Of a stretch of 64,000 nucleotides of DNA, positions 31,315 to 44,900 are shown in pieces. Source of the stretch: Diprion similis. Lineage: Eukaryota > Arthropoda > Insecta > Hymenoptera > Diprionidae. Both the position numbers and the translations under genes were made by a program. The DNA is taken from positions 9,858,001 through 9,922,000 of the forward strand of contig NC_060116.1 in assembly GCF_021155765.1 (NCBI RefSeq), in the 5' to 3' direction. The stretch's first letter is position 1. Every line of letters begins with the position of its first letter. The notes under the pieces are model-generated. The model saw only the letters and a program-made list of their open reading frames with translations. It searched no databases and was not told the origin of the DNA.

Positions 31315-33731
31315 GATTTCTCGGCCAAAAAAAATCCAAGGCTAACCCCTTTCCATTTTTGGTGAAAATTTCGACGACTTTGAAAAGTGCTGCAATTAAT
31401 TCTGTAGGGCACTATTCCGACGTAATTTTGCGAGAGAAATCGATTGAACGCAGTCCGAATACGCTGCGAGCAACACCTGTAAAGTTACAGCCGAAAAACT
31501 CATGATTTTCGTCGTCATTTCTCTGCTGCTGGTCCTACGCTATTTTTGATGTGTTTTCTGAGTTCCTGGGCGTCGAATTAGTCTAGAAAACGTCATACGA
31601 ATCGATTCCCAGACAAAAGATTTCTCGGCCAAAAAAAATCCAAGGCTAACCCCTTTCCATTTTTGGTGAAAATTTCGACGACTTTGAAAAGTGCTGCAAT
31701 TAATTCTGTAGGGCACTATTCCGACGTAATTTTGCGAGAGAAATCGATTAAACGCAGTCCGAATACGCTGCGAGCAACACCTGTGAAGTTACAGCCGAAA
31801 AACTCATGATTTTCGTCGTCATTTCTCTGCTGCTGGTCCTACGCTATTTTTGATGTGTTTTCTGAGTTCCTGGGCGTCGAATTAGTCTAGAAAACGTCAT
31901 ACGAATCGATTCCCAGACAAAAGATTTTTCGGCCAAAAAAAATCCAAGGCTAACCCCTTTGCATTTTTGGTGAAAATTTCGACGACTTTGAAAAGTGCTG
32001 CAATTAATTCTGTAGGGCACTATTCCGACGTAATTTTGCGAGAGAAATCGATTAAACGCAGTCCGAATACGCTGCGAGCAACACCTGTAAAGTTACAGCC
32101 GAAAAACTCATGATTTTCGTCGTCATTTCTCTGCTGCTGGTCCTACGCTATTTTTGATGTGTTTTCTGAGTTCCTGGGCGTCGAATTAGTCTAGAAAACG
32201 TCATACGAATCGATTCCCAGACAAAAGATTTTTCGGCCAAAAAAAATCCAAGGCTAACCCCTTTGCATTTTTGGTGAAAATTTCGACGACTTTGAAAAGT
32301 GCTGCAATTAATTCTGTAGGGCACTATTCCGACGTAATTTTGCGAGAGAAATCGATTAAACGCAGTCCGAATACGCTGCGAGCAACACCTGTAAAGTTAC
32401 AGCCGAAAAACTCATGATTTTCGTCGTCATTTCTCTGCTGCTGGTCCTACGCTATTTTTGATGTGTTTTCTGAGTTCCTGGGCGTCGAATTAGTCTAGAA
32501 AACGTCATACGAATCGATTCCCAGACAAAAGATTTTTCGGCCAAAAAAAATCCAAGGCTAACCCCTTTGCATTTTTGGTGAAAATTTCGACGACTTTGAA
32601 AAGTGCTGCAATTAATTCTGTAGGGCACTATTCCGACGTAATTTTGCGAGAGAAATCGATTAAACGCAGTCCGAATACGCTGCGAGCAACACCTGTAAAG
32701 TTACAGCCGAAAAACTCATGATTTTCGTCGTCATTTCTCTGCTGCTGGTCCTACGCTATTTTTGATGTGTTTTCTGAGTTCCTGGGCGTCGAATTAGTCT
32801 AGAAAACGTCATACGAATCGATTCCCAGACAAAAGATTTTTCGGCCAAAAAAAATCCAAGGCTAACCCCTTTGCATTTTTGGTGAAAATTTCGACGACTT
32901 TGAAAAGTGCTGCAATTAATTCTGTAGGGCACTATTCCGACGTAATTTTGCGAGAGAAATCGATTAAACGCAGTCCGAATACGCTGCGAGCAACACCTGT
33001 AAAGTTACAGCCGAAAAACTCATGATTTTCGTCGTCATTTCTCTGCTGCTGGTCCTACGCTATTTTTGATGTGTTTTCTGAGTTCCTGGGCGTCGAATTA
33101 GTCTAGAAAACGTCATACGAATCGATTCCCAGACAAAGGATTTCTCGGCCAAAAAAAATCCAAGGCTAACCCCTTTCCATTTTTGGTGAAAATTTCGACG
33201 ACTTTGAAAAGTGCTGCAATTAATTCTGTAGGGCACTATTCCGACGTAATTTTGCGAGAGAAATCGATTAAACGCAGTCCGAATACGCTGCGAGCAACAC
33301 CTGTGAAGTTACAGCCGAAAAACTCATGATTTTCGTCGTCATTTCTCTGCTGCTGGTCCTACGCTATTTTTGATGTGTTTTCTGAGTTCCTGGGCGTCGA
33401 ATTAGTCTAGAAAACGTCATACGAATCGATTCCCAGACAAAAGATTTTTCGGCCAAAAAAAATCCAAGGCTAACCCCTTTGCATTTTTGGTGAAAATTTC
33501 GACGACTTTGAAAAGTGCTGCAATTAATTCTGTAGGGCACTATTCCGACGTAATTTTGCGAGAGAAATCGATTAAACGCAGTCCGAATACGCTGCGAGCA
33601 ACACCTGTAAAGTTACAGCCGAAAAACTCATGATTTTCGTCGTCATTTCTCTGCTGCTGGTCCTACGCTATTTTTGATGTGTTTTCTGAGTTCCTGGGCG
33701 TCGAATTAGTCTAGAAAACGTCATACGAATC
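31315..33731. repeat. Higher-order module type 1, copy 1
   Basis: Marked by monomers with GATTTCTCGG plus the linked change CCTTTCCATT at 31315, 31619 and 33139 (also an isolated one at 29795), and CTGTGAAG in some. Equivalent markers return at 41955, 42259, 43171 and at 53328, 53632, 55152. Confidence 0.75.
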
Positions 33732-36700
33732 GATGCCCAGACAAAAGATTTTTCGGCCAAAAAAAATCCAAGGCTAACCCCTTTGCATTTTTGGTGAAAA
33801 TTTCGACGACTTTGAAAAGTGCTGCAATTGATTCTGTAGGGCACTATTCCGACGTAATTTTGCGAGAGAAATCGATTAAACGCAGTCCGAATACGCTGCG
33901 AGCAACACCTGTAAAGTTACAGCCGAAAAACTCATGATTTTCGTCGTCATTTCTCTGCTGCTGGTCCTACGCTATTTTTGATGTGTTTTCTGAGTTCCTG
34001 GGCGTCGAATTAGTCTAGAAAACGTCATACGAATCGATTCCCAGACAAAAGATTTTTCGGCCAAAAAAAATCCAAGGCTAACCCCTTTGCATTTTTGGTG
34101 AAAATTTCGACGACTTTGAAAAGTGCTGCAATTAATTCTGTAGGGCACTATTCCGACGTAATTTTGCGAGAGAAATCGATTAAACGCAGTCCGAATACGC
34201 TGCGAGCAACACCTGTAAAGTTACAGCCGAAAAACTCATGATTTTCGTCGTCATTTCTCTGCTGCTGGTCCTACGCTATTTTTGATGTGTTTTCTGAGTT
34301 CCTGGGCGTCGAATTAGTCTAGAAAACGTCATACGAATCGATTCCCAGACAAAAGATTTTTCGGCCAAAAAAAATCCAAGGCTAACCCCTTTGCATTTTT
34401 GGTGAAAATTTCGACGACTTTGAAAAGTGCTGCAATTAATTCTGTAGGGCACTATTCCGACGTAATTTTGCGAGAGAAATCGATTAAACGCAGTCCGAAT
34501 ACGCTGCGAGCAACACCTGTAAAGTTACAGCCGAAAAACTCATGATTTTCGTCGTCATTTCTCTGCTGCTGGTCCTACGCTATTTTTGATGTGTTTTCTG
34601 AGTTCCTGGGCGTCGAATTAGTCTAGAAAACGTCATACGAATCGATTCCCAGACAAAAGATTTTTCGGCCAAAAAAAATCCAAGGCTAACCCCTTTGCAT
34701 TTTTGGTGAAAATTTCGACGACTTTGAAAAGTGCTGCAATTAATTCTGTAGGGCACTATTCCGACGTAATTTTGCGAGAGAAATCGATTAAACGCAGTCC
34801 GAATACGCTGCGAGCAACACCTGTAAAGTTACAGCCGAAAAACTCATGATTTTCGTCGTCATTTCTCTGCTGCTGGTCCTACGCTATTTTTGATGTGTTT
34901 TCTGAGTTCCTGGGCGTCGAATTAGTCTAGAAAACGTCATACGATTCGATTCCCAGACAAAAGATTTTTCGGCCAAAAAAAATCCAAGGCTAACCCCTTT
35001 GCATTTTTGGTGAGAATTTCGACGACTTTGAAAAGTGCTGCAATTAATTCTGTAGGGCACTATTCCGACGTAATTTTGCGAGAGAAATCGATTAAACGCA
35101 GTCCGAATACGCTGCGAGCAACACCTGTAAAGTTACAGCCGAAAAACTCATGATTTTGGTCGTCATTTCTCTGCTGCTGGTCCTACGCTATTTTTGATGT
35201 GTTTTCTGAGTTCCTGGGCGTCGAATTAGTCTAGAAAACGTCATACGAATCGATTCCCAGACAAAAGATTTTTCGGCCGAAAAAAATCCAAGGCTAACCC
35301 CTTTGCATTTTTGGTGAAAATTTCGACGACTTTGAAAAGTGCTGCAATTAATTCTGTAGGGCACTATTCCGACGTAATTTTGCGAGAGAAATCGATTAAA
35401 CGCAGTCCGAATACGCTGCGAGCAACACCTGTAAAGTTACAGCCGAAAAACTCATGATTTTCGTCGTCATTTCTCTGCTGCTGGTCCTACGCTATTTTTG
35501 ATGTGTTTTCTGAGTTCCTGGGCGTCGAATTAGTCTAGAAAACGTCATACGATTCGATTCCCAGACAAAAGATTTTTCGGCCAAAAAAAATCCAAGGCTA
35601 ACCCCTTTGCATTTTTGGTGAAAATTTCGACGACTTTGAAAAGTGCTGCAATTAATTCTGTAGGGCACTATTCCGACGTAATTTTGCGAGAGAAATCGAT
35701 TAAACGCAGTCCGAATACGCTGCGAGCAACACCTGTAAAGTTACAGCCGAAAAACTCATGATTTTCGTCGTCATTTCTCTGCTGCTGGTCCTACGCTATT
35801 TTTGATGTGTTTTCTGAGTTCCTGGGCGTCGAATTAGTCTAGAAAACGTCATACGAATCGATTCCCAGACAAAAGATTTTTCGGCCAAAAAAAATCCAAG
35901 GCTAACCCCTTTGCATTTTTGGTGAAAATTTCGACGACTTTGAAAAGTGCTGCAATTAATTCTGTAGGGCACTATTCCGACGTAATTTTGCGAGAGAAAT
36001 CGATTAAACGCAGTCCGAATACGCTGCGAGCAACACCTGTAAAGTTACAGCCGAAAAACTCATGATTTTCGTCGTCATTTCTCTGCTGCTGGTCCTACGC
36101 TATTTTTGATGTGTTTTCTGAGTTCCTGGGCGTCGAATTAGTCTAGAAAACGTCATACGATTCGATTCCCAGACAAAAGATTTTTCGGCCAAAAAAAATC
36201 CAAGGCTAACCCCTTTGCATTTTTGGTGAAAATTTCGACGACTTTGAAAAGTGCTGCAATTAATTCTGTAGGGCACTATTCCGACGTAATTTTGCGAGAG
36301 AAATCGATTAAACGCAGTCCGAATACGCTGCGAGCAACACCTGTAAAGTTACAGCCGAAAAACTCATGATTTTCGTCGTCATTTCTCTGCTGCTGGTCCT
36401 ACGCTATTTTTGATGTGTTTTCTGAGTTCCTGGGCGTCGAATTAGTCTAGAAAACGTCATACGATTCGATTCCCAGACAAAAGATTTTTCGGCCAAAAAA
36501 AATCCAAGGCTAACCCCTTTGCATTTTTGGTGAAAATTTCGACGACTTTGAAAAGTGCTGCAATTAATTCTGTAGGGCACTATTCCGACGTAATTTTGCG
36601 AGAGAAATCGATTAAACGCAGTCCGAATACGCTGCGAGCAACACCTGTAAAGTTACAGCCGAAAAACTCATGATTTTGGTCGTCATTTCTCTGCTGCTGG

Positions 36701-37987
36701 TCCTACGCTATTTTTGATGTGTTTTCTGAGTTCCTGGGCGTCGAATTAGTCTAGAAAACGTCATACGAATCGATTCCCAGACAAAAGATTTTTCGGCCGA
36801 AAAAAATCCAAGGCTAACCCCTTTGCATTTTTGGTGAAAATTTCGACGACTTTGAAAAGTGCTGCAATTAATTCTGTAGGGCACTATTCCGACGTAATTT
36901 TGCGAGAGAAATCGATTAAACGCAGTCCGAATACGCTGCGAGCAACACCTGTAAAGTTACAGCCGAAAAACTCATGATTTTCGTCGTCATTTCTCTGCTG
37001 CTGGTCCTACGCTATTTTTGATGTGTTTTCTGAGTTCCTGGGCGTCGAATGAGTCTAGAAAACGTCATACGAATCGATTCCCAGACAAAAGATTTTTCGG
37101 CCAAAAAAAATCCAAGGCTAACCCCTTTGCATTTTTGGTGAAAATTTCGACGACTTTGAAAAGTGCTGCAATTAATTCTGTAGGGCACTATTCCGACGTA
37201 ATTTTGCGAGAGAGATCGATTGAACGCAGTCCGAATACGCTGCGAGCAACACCTGTAAAGTTACAGCCGAAAAACTCATGATTTTCGTCGTCATTTCTCT
37301 GCTGCTGGTCCTACGCTATTTTTGATGTGTTTTCTGAGTTCCTGGGCGTCGAATTAGTCTAGAAAACGTCATACGATTCGATTCCCAGACAAAAGATTTT
37401 TCGGCCAAAAAAAATCCAAGGCTAACCCCTTTGCATTTTTGGTGAAAATTTCGACGACTTTGAAAAGTGCTGCAATTAATTCTGTAGGGCACTATTCCGA
37501 CGTAATTTTGCGAGAGAAATCGATTAAACGCAGTCCGAATACGCTGCGAGCAACACCTGTAAAGTTACAGCCGGAAAACTCATGATTTTCGTCGTCATTT
37601 CTCTGCTGCTGGTCCTACGCTATTTTTGATGTGTTTTCTGAGTTCCTGGGCGTCGAATTAGTCTAGAAAACGTCATACGAATCGATTCCCAGACAAAAGA
37701 TTTTTCGGCCAAAAAAAATCCAAGGCTAACCCCTCTGCATTTTTGGTGAAAATTTCGACGACTTTGAAAAGTGCTGCAATCAATTCTGTAGGGCACTATT
37801 CCGACGTAATTTTGCGAGAGAAATCGATTAAACGCAGTCCGAATACGCTGCGAGCAACACCTGTAAAGTTACAGCCGAAAAACTCATGATTTTCGTCGTC
37901 ATTTCTCTGCTGCTGGTCCTACGCTATTTTTGATGTGTTTTCTGAGTTCCTGGGCGTCGAATTAGTCTAGAAAACGTCATACGAATC
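33732..37987. repeat. Higher-order module type 2, 14 monomers (4,256 bp), copy 1
   Basis: Runs from one GATGCCCAG variant (33732) to the next (37988). Internal markers are GATTTTGGTCG at 35152 and 36672 (spacing 1,520 bp, five monomers) and CCTCTGCAT linked to CAATCAATTC at 37732. The same order recurs from 37988, 43764, 47412, 55745 and 60001. Confidence 0.8.
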
Positions 37988-40900
37988 GATGCCCAGACAA
38001 AAGATTTTTCGGCCAAAAAAAATCCAAGGCTAACCCCTTTGCATTTTTGGTGAAAATTTCGACGACTTTGAAAAGTGCTGCAATTAATTCTGTAGGGCAC
38101 TATTCCGACGTAATTTTGCGAGAGAAATCGATTAAACGCAGTCCGAATACGCTGCGAGCAACACCTGTAAAGTTACAGCCGAAAAACTCATGATTTTCGT
38201 CGTCATTTCTCTGCTGCTGGTCCTACGCTATTTTTGATGTGTTTTCTGAGTTCCTGGGCGTCGAATTAGTCTAGAAAACGTCATACGAATCGATTCCCAG
38301 ACAAAAGATTTTTCGGCCAAAAAAAATCCAAGGCTAACCCCTTTGCATTTTTGGTGAAAATTTCGACGACTTTGAAAAGTGCTGCAATTAATTCTGTAGG
38401 GCACTATTCCGACGTAATTTTGCGAGAGAAATCGATTAAACGCAGTCCGAATACGCTGCGAGCAACACCTGTAAAGTTACAGCCGAAAAACTCATGATTT
38501 TCGTCGTCATTTCTCTGCTGCTGGTCCTACGCTATTTTTGATGTGTTTTCTGAGTTCCTGGGCGTCGAATTAGTCTAGAAAACGTCATACGAATCGATTC
38601 CCAGACAAAAGATTTTTCGGCCAAAAAAAATCCAAGGCTAACCCCTTTGCATTTTTGGTGAAAATTTCGACGACTTTGAAAAGTGCTGCAATTAATTCTG
38701 TAGGGCACTATTCCGACGTAATTTTGCGAGAGAAATCGATTAAACGCAGTCCGAATACGCTGCGAGCAACACCTGTAAAGTTACAGCCGAAAAACTCATG
38801 ATTTTCGTCGTCATTTCTCTGCTGCTGGTCCTACGCTATTTTTGATGTGTTTTCTGAGTTCCTGGGCGTCGAATTAGTCTAGAAAACGTCATACGAATCG
38901 ATTCCCAGACAAAAGATTTTTCGGCCAAAAAAAATCCAAGGCTAACCCCTTTGCATTTTTGGTGAAAATTTCGACGACTTTGAAAAGTGCTGCAATTAAT
39001 TCTGTAGGGCACTATTCCGACGTAATTTTGCGAGAGAAATCGATTAAACGCAGTCCGAATACGCTGCGAGCAACACCTGTAAAGTTACAGCCGAAAAACT
39101 CATGATTTTCGTCGTCATTTCTCTGCTGCTGGTCCTACGCTATTTTTGATGTGTTTTCTGAGTTCCTGGGCGTCGAATTAGTCTAGAAAACGTCATACGA
39201 TTCGATTCCCAGACAAAAGATTTTTCGGCCAAAAAAAATCCAAGGCTAACCCCTTTGCATTTTTGGTGAGAATTTCGACGACTTTGAAAAGTGCTGCAAT
39301 TAATTCTGTAGGGCACTATTCCGACGTAATTTTGCGAGAGAAATCGATTAAACGCAGTCCGAATACGCTGCGAGCAACACCTGTAAAGTTACAGCCGAAA
39401 AACTCATGATTTTGGTCGTCATTTCTCTGCTGCTGGTCCTACGCTATTTTTGATGTGTTTTCTGAGTTCCTGGGCGTCGAATTAGTCTAGAAAACGTCAT
39501 ACGAATCGATTCCCAGACAAAAGATTTTTCGGCCGAAAAAAATCCAAGGCTAACCCCTTTGCATTTTTGGTGAAAATTTCGACGACTTTGAAAAGTGCTG
39601 CAATTAATTCTGTAGGGCACTATTCCGACGTAATTTTGCGAGAGAAATCGATTAAACGCAGTCCGAATACGCTGCGAGCAACACCTGTAAAGTTACAGCC
39701 GAAAAACTCATGATTTTCGTCGTCATTTCTCTGCTGCTGGTCCTACGCTATTTTTGATGTGTTTTCTGAGTTCCTGGGCGTCGAATTAGTCTAGAAAACG
39801 TCATACGATTCGATTCCCAGACAAAAGATTTTTCGGCCAAAAAAAATCCAAGGCTAACCCCTTTGCATTTTTGGTGAAAATTTCGACGACTTTGAAAAGT
39901 GCTGCAATTAATTCTGTAGGGCACTATTCCGACGTAATTTTGCGAGAGAAATCGATTAAACGCAGTCCGAATACGCTGCGAGCAACACCTGTAAAGTTAC
40001 AGCCGAAAAACTCATGATTTTCGTCGTCATTTCTCTGCTGCTGGTCCTACGCTATTTTTGATGTGTTTTCTGAGTTCCTGGGCGTCGAATTAGTCTAGAA
40101 AACGTCATACGAATCGATTCCCAGACGAAAGATTTTTCGGCCAAAAAAAATCCAAGGCTAACCCCTTTGCATTTTTGGTGAAAATTTCGACGACTTTGAA
40201 AAGTGCTGCAATTAATTCTGTAGGGCACTATTCCGACGTAATTTTGCGAGAGAAATCGATTAAACGCAGTCCGAATACGCTGCGAGCAACACCTGTAAAG
40301 TTACAGCCGAAAAACTCATGATTTTCGTCGTCATTTCTCTGCTGCTGGTCCTACGCTATTTTTGATGTGTTTTCTGAGTTCCTGGGCGTCGAATTAGTCT
40401 AGAAAACGTCATACGATTCGATTCCCAGACAAAAGATTTTTCGGCCAAAAAAAATCCAAGGCTAACCCCTTTGCATTTTTGGTGAAAATTTCGACGACTT
40501 TGAAAAGTGCTGCAATTAATTCTGTAGGGCACTATTCCGACGTAATTTTGCGAGAGAAATCGATTAAACGCAGTCCGAATACGCTGCGAGCAACACCTGT
40601 AAAGTTACAGCCGAAAAACTCATGATTTTCGTCGTCATTTCTCTGCTGCTGGTCCTACGCTATTTTTGATGTGTTTTCTGAGTTCCTGGGCGTCGAATTA
40701 GTCTGGAAAACGTCATACGATTCGATTCCCAGACAAAAGATTTTTCGGCCAAAAAAAATCCAAGGCTAACCCCTTTGCATTTTTGGTGAAAATTTCGACG
40801 ACTTTGAAAAGTGCTGCAATTAATTCTGTAGGGCACTATTCCGACGTAATTTTGCGAGAGAAATCGATTAAACGCAGTCCGAATACGCTGCGAGCAACAC

Positions 40901-41954
40901 CTGTAAAGTTACAGCCGAAAAACTCATGATTTTGGTCGTCATTTCTCTGCTGCTGGTCCTACGCTATTTTTGATGTGTTTTCTGAGTTCCTGGGCGTCGA
41001 ATTAGTCTAGAAAACGTCATACGAATTGATTCCCAGACAAAAGATTTTTCGGCCGAAAAAAATCCACGGCTAACCCCTTTGCATTTTTGGTGAAAATTTC
41101 GACGACTTTGAAAAGTGCTGCAATTAATTCTGTAGGGCACTATTCCGACGTAATTTTGCGAGAGAAATCGATTAAACGCAGTCCGAATACGCTGCGAGCA
41201 ACACCTGTAAAGTTACAGCCGAAAAACTCATGATTTTCGTCGTCATTTCTCTGCTGCTGGTCCTACGCTATTTTTGATGTGTTTTCTGAGTTCCTGGGCG
41301 TCGAATTAGTCTAGAAAACGTCATACGAATCGATTCCCAGACAAAAGATTTTTCGGCCAAAAAAAATCCAAGGCTAACCCCTCTGCATTTTTGGTGAAAA
41401 TTTCGACGACTTTGAAAAGTGCTGCAATCAATTCTGTAGGGCACTATTCCGACGTAATTTTGCGAGAGAAATCGATTAAACGCAGTCCGAATACGCTGCG
41501 AGCAACACCTGTAAAGTTACAGCCGAAAAACTCATGATTTTCGTCGTCATTTCTCTGCTGCTGGTCCTACGCTATTTTTGATGTGTTTTCTGAGTTCCTG
41601 GGCGTCGAATTAGTCTAGAAAACGTCATACGAATCGATTCCCAGACAAAAGATTTTTCGGCCAAAAAAAATCCAAGGCTAACCCCTTTGCATTTTTGGTG
41701 AAAATTTCGACGACTTTGAAAAGTGCTGCAATTAATTCTGTAGGGCACTATTCCGACGTAATTTTGCGAGAGAAATCGATTAAACGCAGTCCGAATACGC
41801 TGCGAGCAACACCTGTGAAGTTACAGCCGAAAAACTCATGATTTTCGTCGTCATTTCTCTGCTGCTGGTCCTACGCTATTTTTGATGTGTTTTCTGAGTT
41901 CCTGGGCGTCGAATTAGTCTAGAAAACGTCATACGAATCGATTCCCAGACAAAA

Positions 41955-44900
41955 GATTTCTCGGCCAAAAAAAATCCAAGGCTAACCCCTTTCCATTTTT
42001 GGTGAAAATTTCGACGACTTTGAAAAGTGCTGCAATTAATTCTGTAGGGCACTATTCCGACGTAATTTTGCGAGAGAAATCGATTGAACGCAGTCCGAAT
42101 ACGCTGCGAGCAACACCTGTAAAGTTACAGCCGAAAAACTCATGATTTTCGTCGTCATTTCTCTGCTGCTGGTCCTACGCTATTTTTGATGTGTTTTCTG
42201 AGTTCCTGGGCGTCGAATTAGTCTAGAAAACGTCATACGAATCGATTCCCAGACAAAAGATTTCTCGGCCAAAAAAAATCCAAGGCTAACCCCTTTCCAT
42301 TTTTGGTGAAAATTTCGACGACTTTGAAAAGTGCTGCAATTAATTCTGTAGGGCACTATTCCGACGTAATTTTGCGAGAGAAATCGATTAAACGCAGTCC
42401 GAATACGCTGCGAGCAACACCTGTGAAGTTACAGCCGAAAAACTCATGATTTTCGTCGTCATTTCTCTGCTGCTGGTCCTACGCTATTTTTGATGTGTTT
42501 TCTGAGTTCCTGGGCGTCGAATTAGTCTAGAAAACGTCATACGAATCGATTCCCAGACAAAAGATTTTTCGGCCAAAAAAAATCCAAGGCTAACCCCTTT
42601 GCATTTTTGGTGAAAATTTCGACGACTTTGAAAAGTGCTGCAATTAATTCTGTAGGGCACTATTCCGACGTAATTTTGCGAGAGAAATCGATTAAACGCA
42701 GTCCGAATACGCTGCGAGCAACACCTGTAAAGTTACAGCCGAAAAACTCATGATTTTCGTCGTCATTTCTCTGCTGCTGGTCCTACGCTATTTTTGATGT
42801 GTTTTCTGAGTTCCTGGGCGTCGAATTAGTCTAGAAAACGTCATACGAATCGATTCCCAGACAAAAGATTTTTCGGCCAAAAAAAATCCAAGGCTAACCC
42901 CTTTGCATTTTTGGTGAAAATTTCGACGACTTTGAAAAGTGCTGCAATTAATTCTGTAGGGCACTATTCCGACGTAATTTTGCGAGAGAAATCGATTAAA
43001 CGCAGTCCGAATACGCTGCGAGCAACACCTGTAAAGTTACAGCCGAAAAACTCATGATTTTCGTCGTCATTTCTCTGCTGCTGGTCCTACGCTATTTTTG
43101 ATGTGTTTTCTGAGTTCCTGGGCGTCGAATTAGTCTAGAAAACGTCATACGAATCGATTCCCAGACAAAGGATTTCTCGGCCAAAAAAAATCCAAGGCTA
43201 ACCCCTTTCCATTTTTGGTGAAAATTTCGACGACTTTGAAAAGTGCTGCAATTAATTCTGTAGGGCACTATTCCGACGTAATTTTGCGAGAGAAATCGAT
43301 TAAACGCAGTCCGAATACGCTGCGAGCAACACCTGTGAAGTTACAGCCGAAAAACTCATGATTTTCGTCGTCATTTCTCTGCTGCTGGTCCTACGCTATT
43401 TTTGATGTGTTTTCTGAGTTCCTGGGCGTCGAATTAGTCTAGAAAACGTCATACGAATCGATTCCCAGACAAAAGATTTTTCGGCCAAAAAAAATCCAAG
43501 GCTAACCCCTTTGCATTTTTGGTGAAAATTTCGACGACTTTGAAAAGTGCTGCAATTAATTCTGTAGGGCACTATTCCGACGTAATTTTGCGAGAGAAAT
43601 CGATTAAACGCAGTCCGAATACGCTGCGAGCAACACCTGTAAAGTTACAGCCGAAAAACTCATGATTTTCGTCGTCATTTCTCTGCTGCTGGTCCTACGC
43701 TATTTTTGATGTGTTTTCTGAGTTCCTGGGCGTCGAATTAGTCTAGAAAACGTCATACGAATCGATGCCCAGACAAAAGATTTTTCGGCCAAAAAAAATC
43801 CAAGGCTAACCCCTTTGCATTTTTGGTGAAAATTTCGACGACTTTGAAAAGTGCTGCAATTAATTCTGTAGGGCACTATTCCGACGTAATTTTGCGAGAG
43901 AAATCGATTAAACGCAGTCCGAATACGCTGCGAGCAACACCTGTAAAGTTACAGCCGAAAAACTCATGATTTTCGTCGTCATTTCTCTGCTGCTGGTCCT
44001 ACGCTATTTTTGATGTGTTTTCTGAGTTCCTGGGCGTCGAATTAGTCTAGAAAACGTCATACGAATCGATTCCCAGACAAAAGATTTTTCGGCCAAAAAA
44101 AATCCAAGGCTAACCCCTTTGCATTTTTGGTGAAAATTTCGACGACTTTGAAAAGTGCTGCAATTAATTCTGTAGGGCACTATTCCGACGTAATTTTGCG
44201 AGAGAAATCGATTAAACGCAGTCCGAATACGCTGCGAGCAACACCTGTAAAGTTACAGCCGAAAAACTCATGATTTTCGTCGTCATTTCTCTGCTGCTGG
44301 TCCTACGCTATTTTTGATGTGTTTTCTGAGTTCCTGGGCGTCGAATTAGTCTAGAAAACGTCATACGAATCGATTCCCAGACAAAAGATTTTTCGGCCAA
44401 AAAAAATCCAAGGCTAACCCCTTTGCATTTTTGGTGAAAATTTCGACGACTTTGAAAAGTGCTGCAATTAATTCTGTAGGGCACTATTCCGACGTAATTT
44501 TGCGAGAGAAATCGATTAAACGCAGTCCGAATACGCTGCGAGCAACACCTGTAAAGTTACAGCCGAAAAACTCATGATTTTCGTCGTCATTTCTCTGCTG
44601 CTGGTCCTACGCTATTTTTGATGTGTTTTCTGAGTTCCTGGGCGTCGAATTAGTCTAGAAAACGTCATACGAATCGATTCCCAGACAAAAGATTTTTCGG
44701 CCAAAAAAAATCCAAGGCTAACCCCTTTGCATTTTTGGTGAAAATTTCGACGACTTTGAAAAGTGCTGCAATTAATTCTGTAGGGCACTATTCCGACGTA
44801 ATTTTGCGAGAGAAATCGATTAAACGCAGTCCGAATACGCTGCGAGCAACACCTGTAAAGTTACAGCCGAAAAACTCATGATTTTCGTCGTCATTTCTCT

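Noticed and set aside
37018-37281. 87-codon open frames in satellite monomers (also 50698-50961 and 59031-59294, and 29490-29681, 30020-30217)
   Set aside because: They arise where a single substitution removes the TAG in GAATTAGTC or similar (GAATGAG, GAATTGG), and read a whole monomer. Other monomers keep the stop; no protein resemblance.
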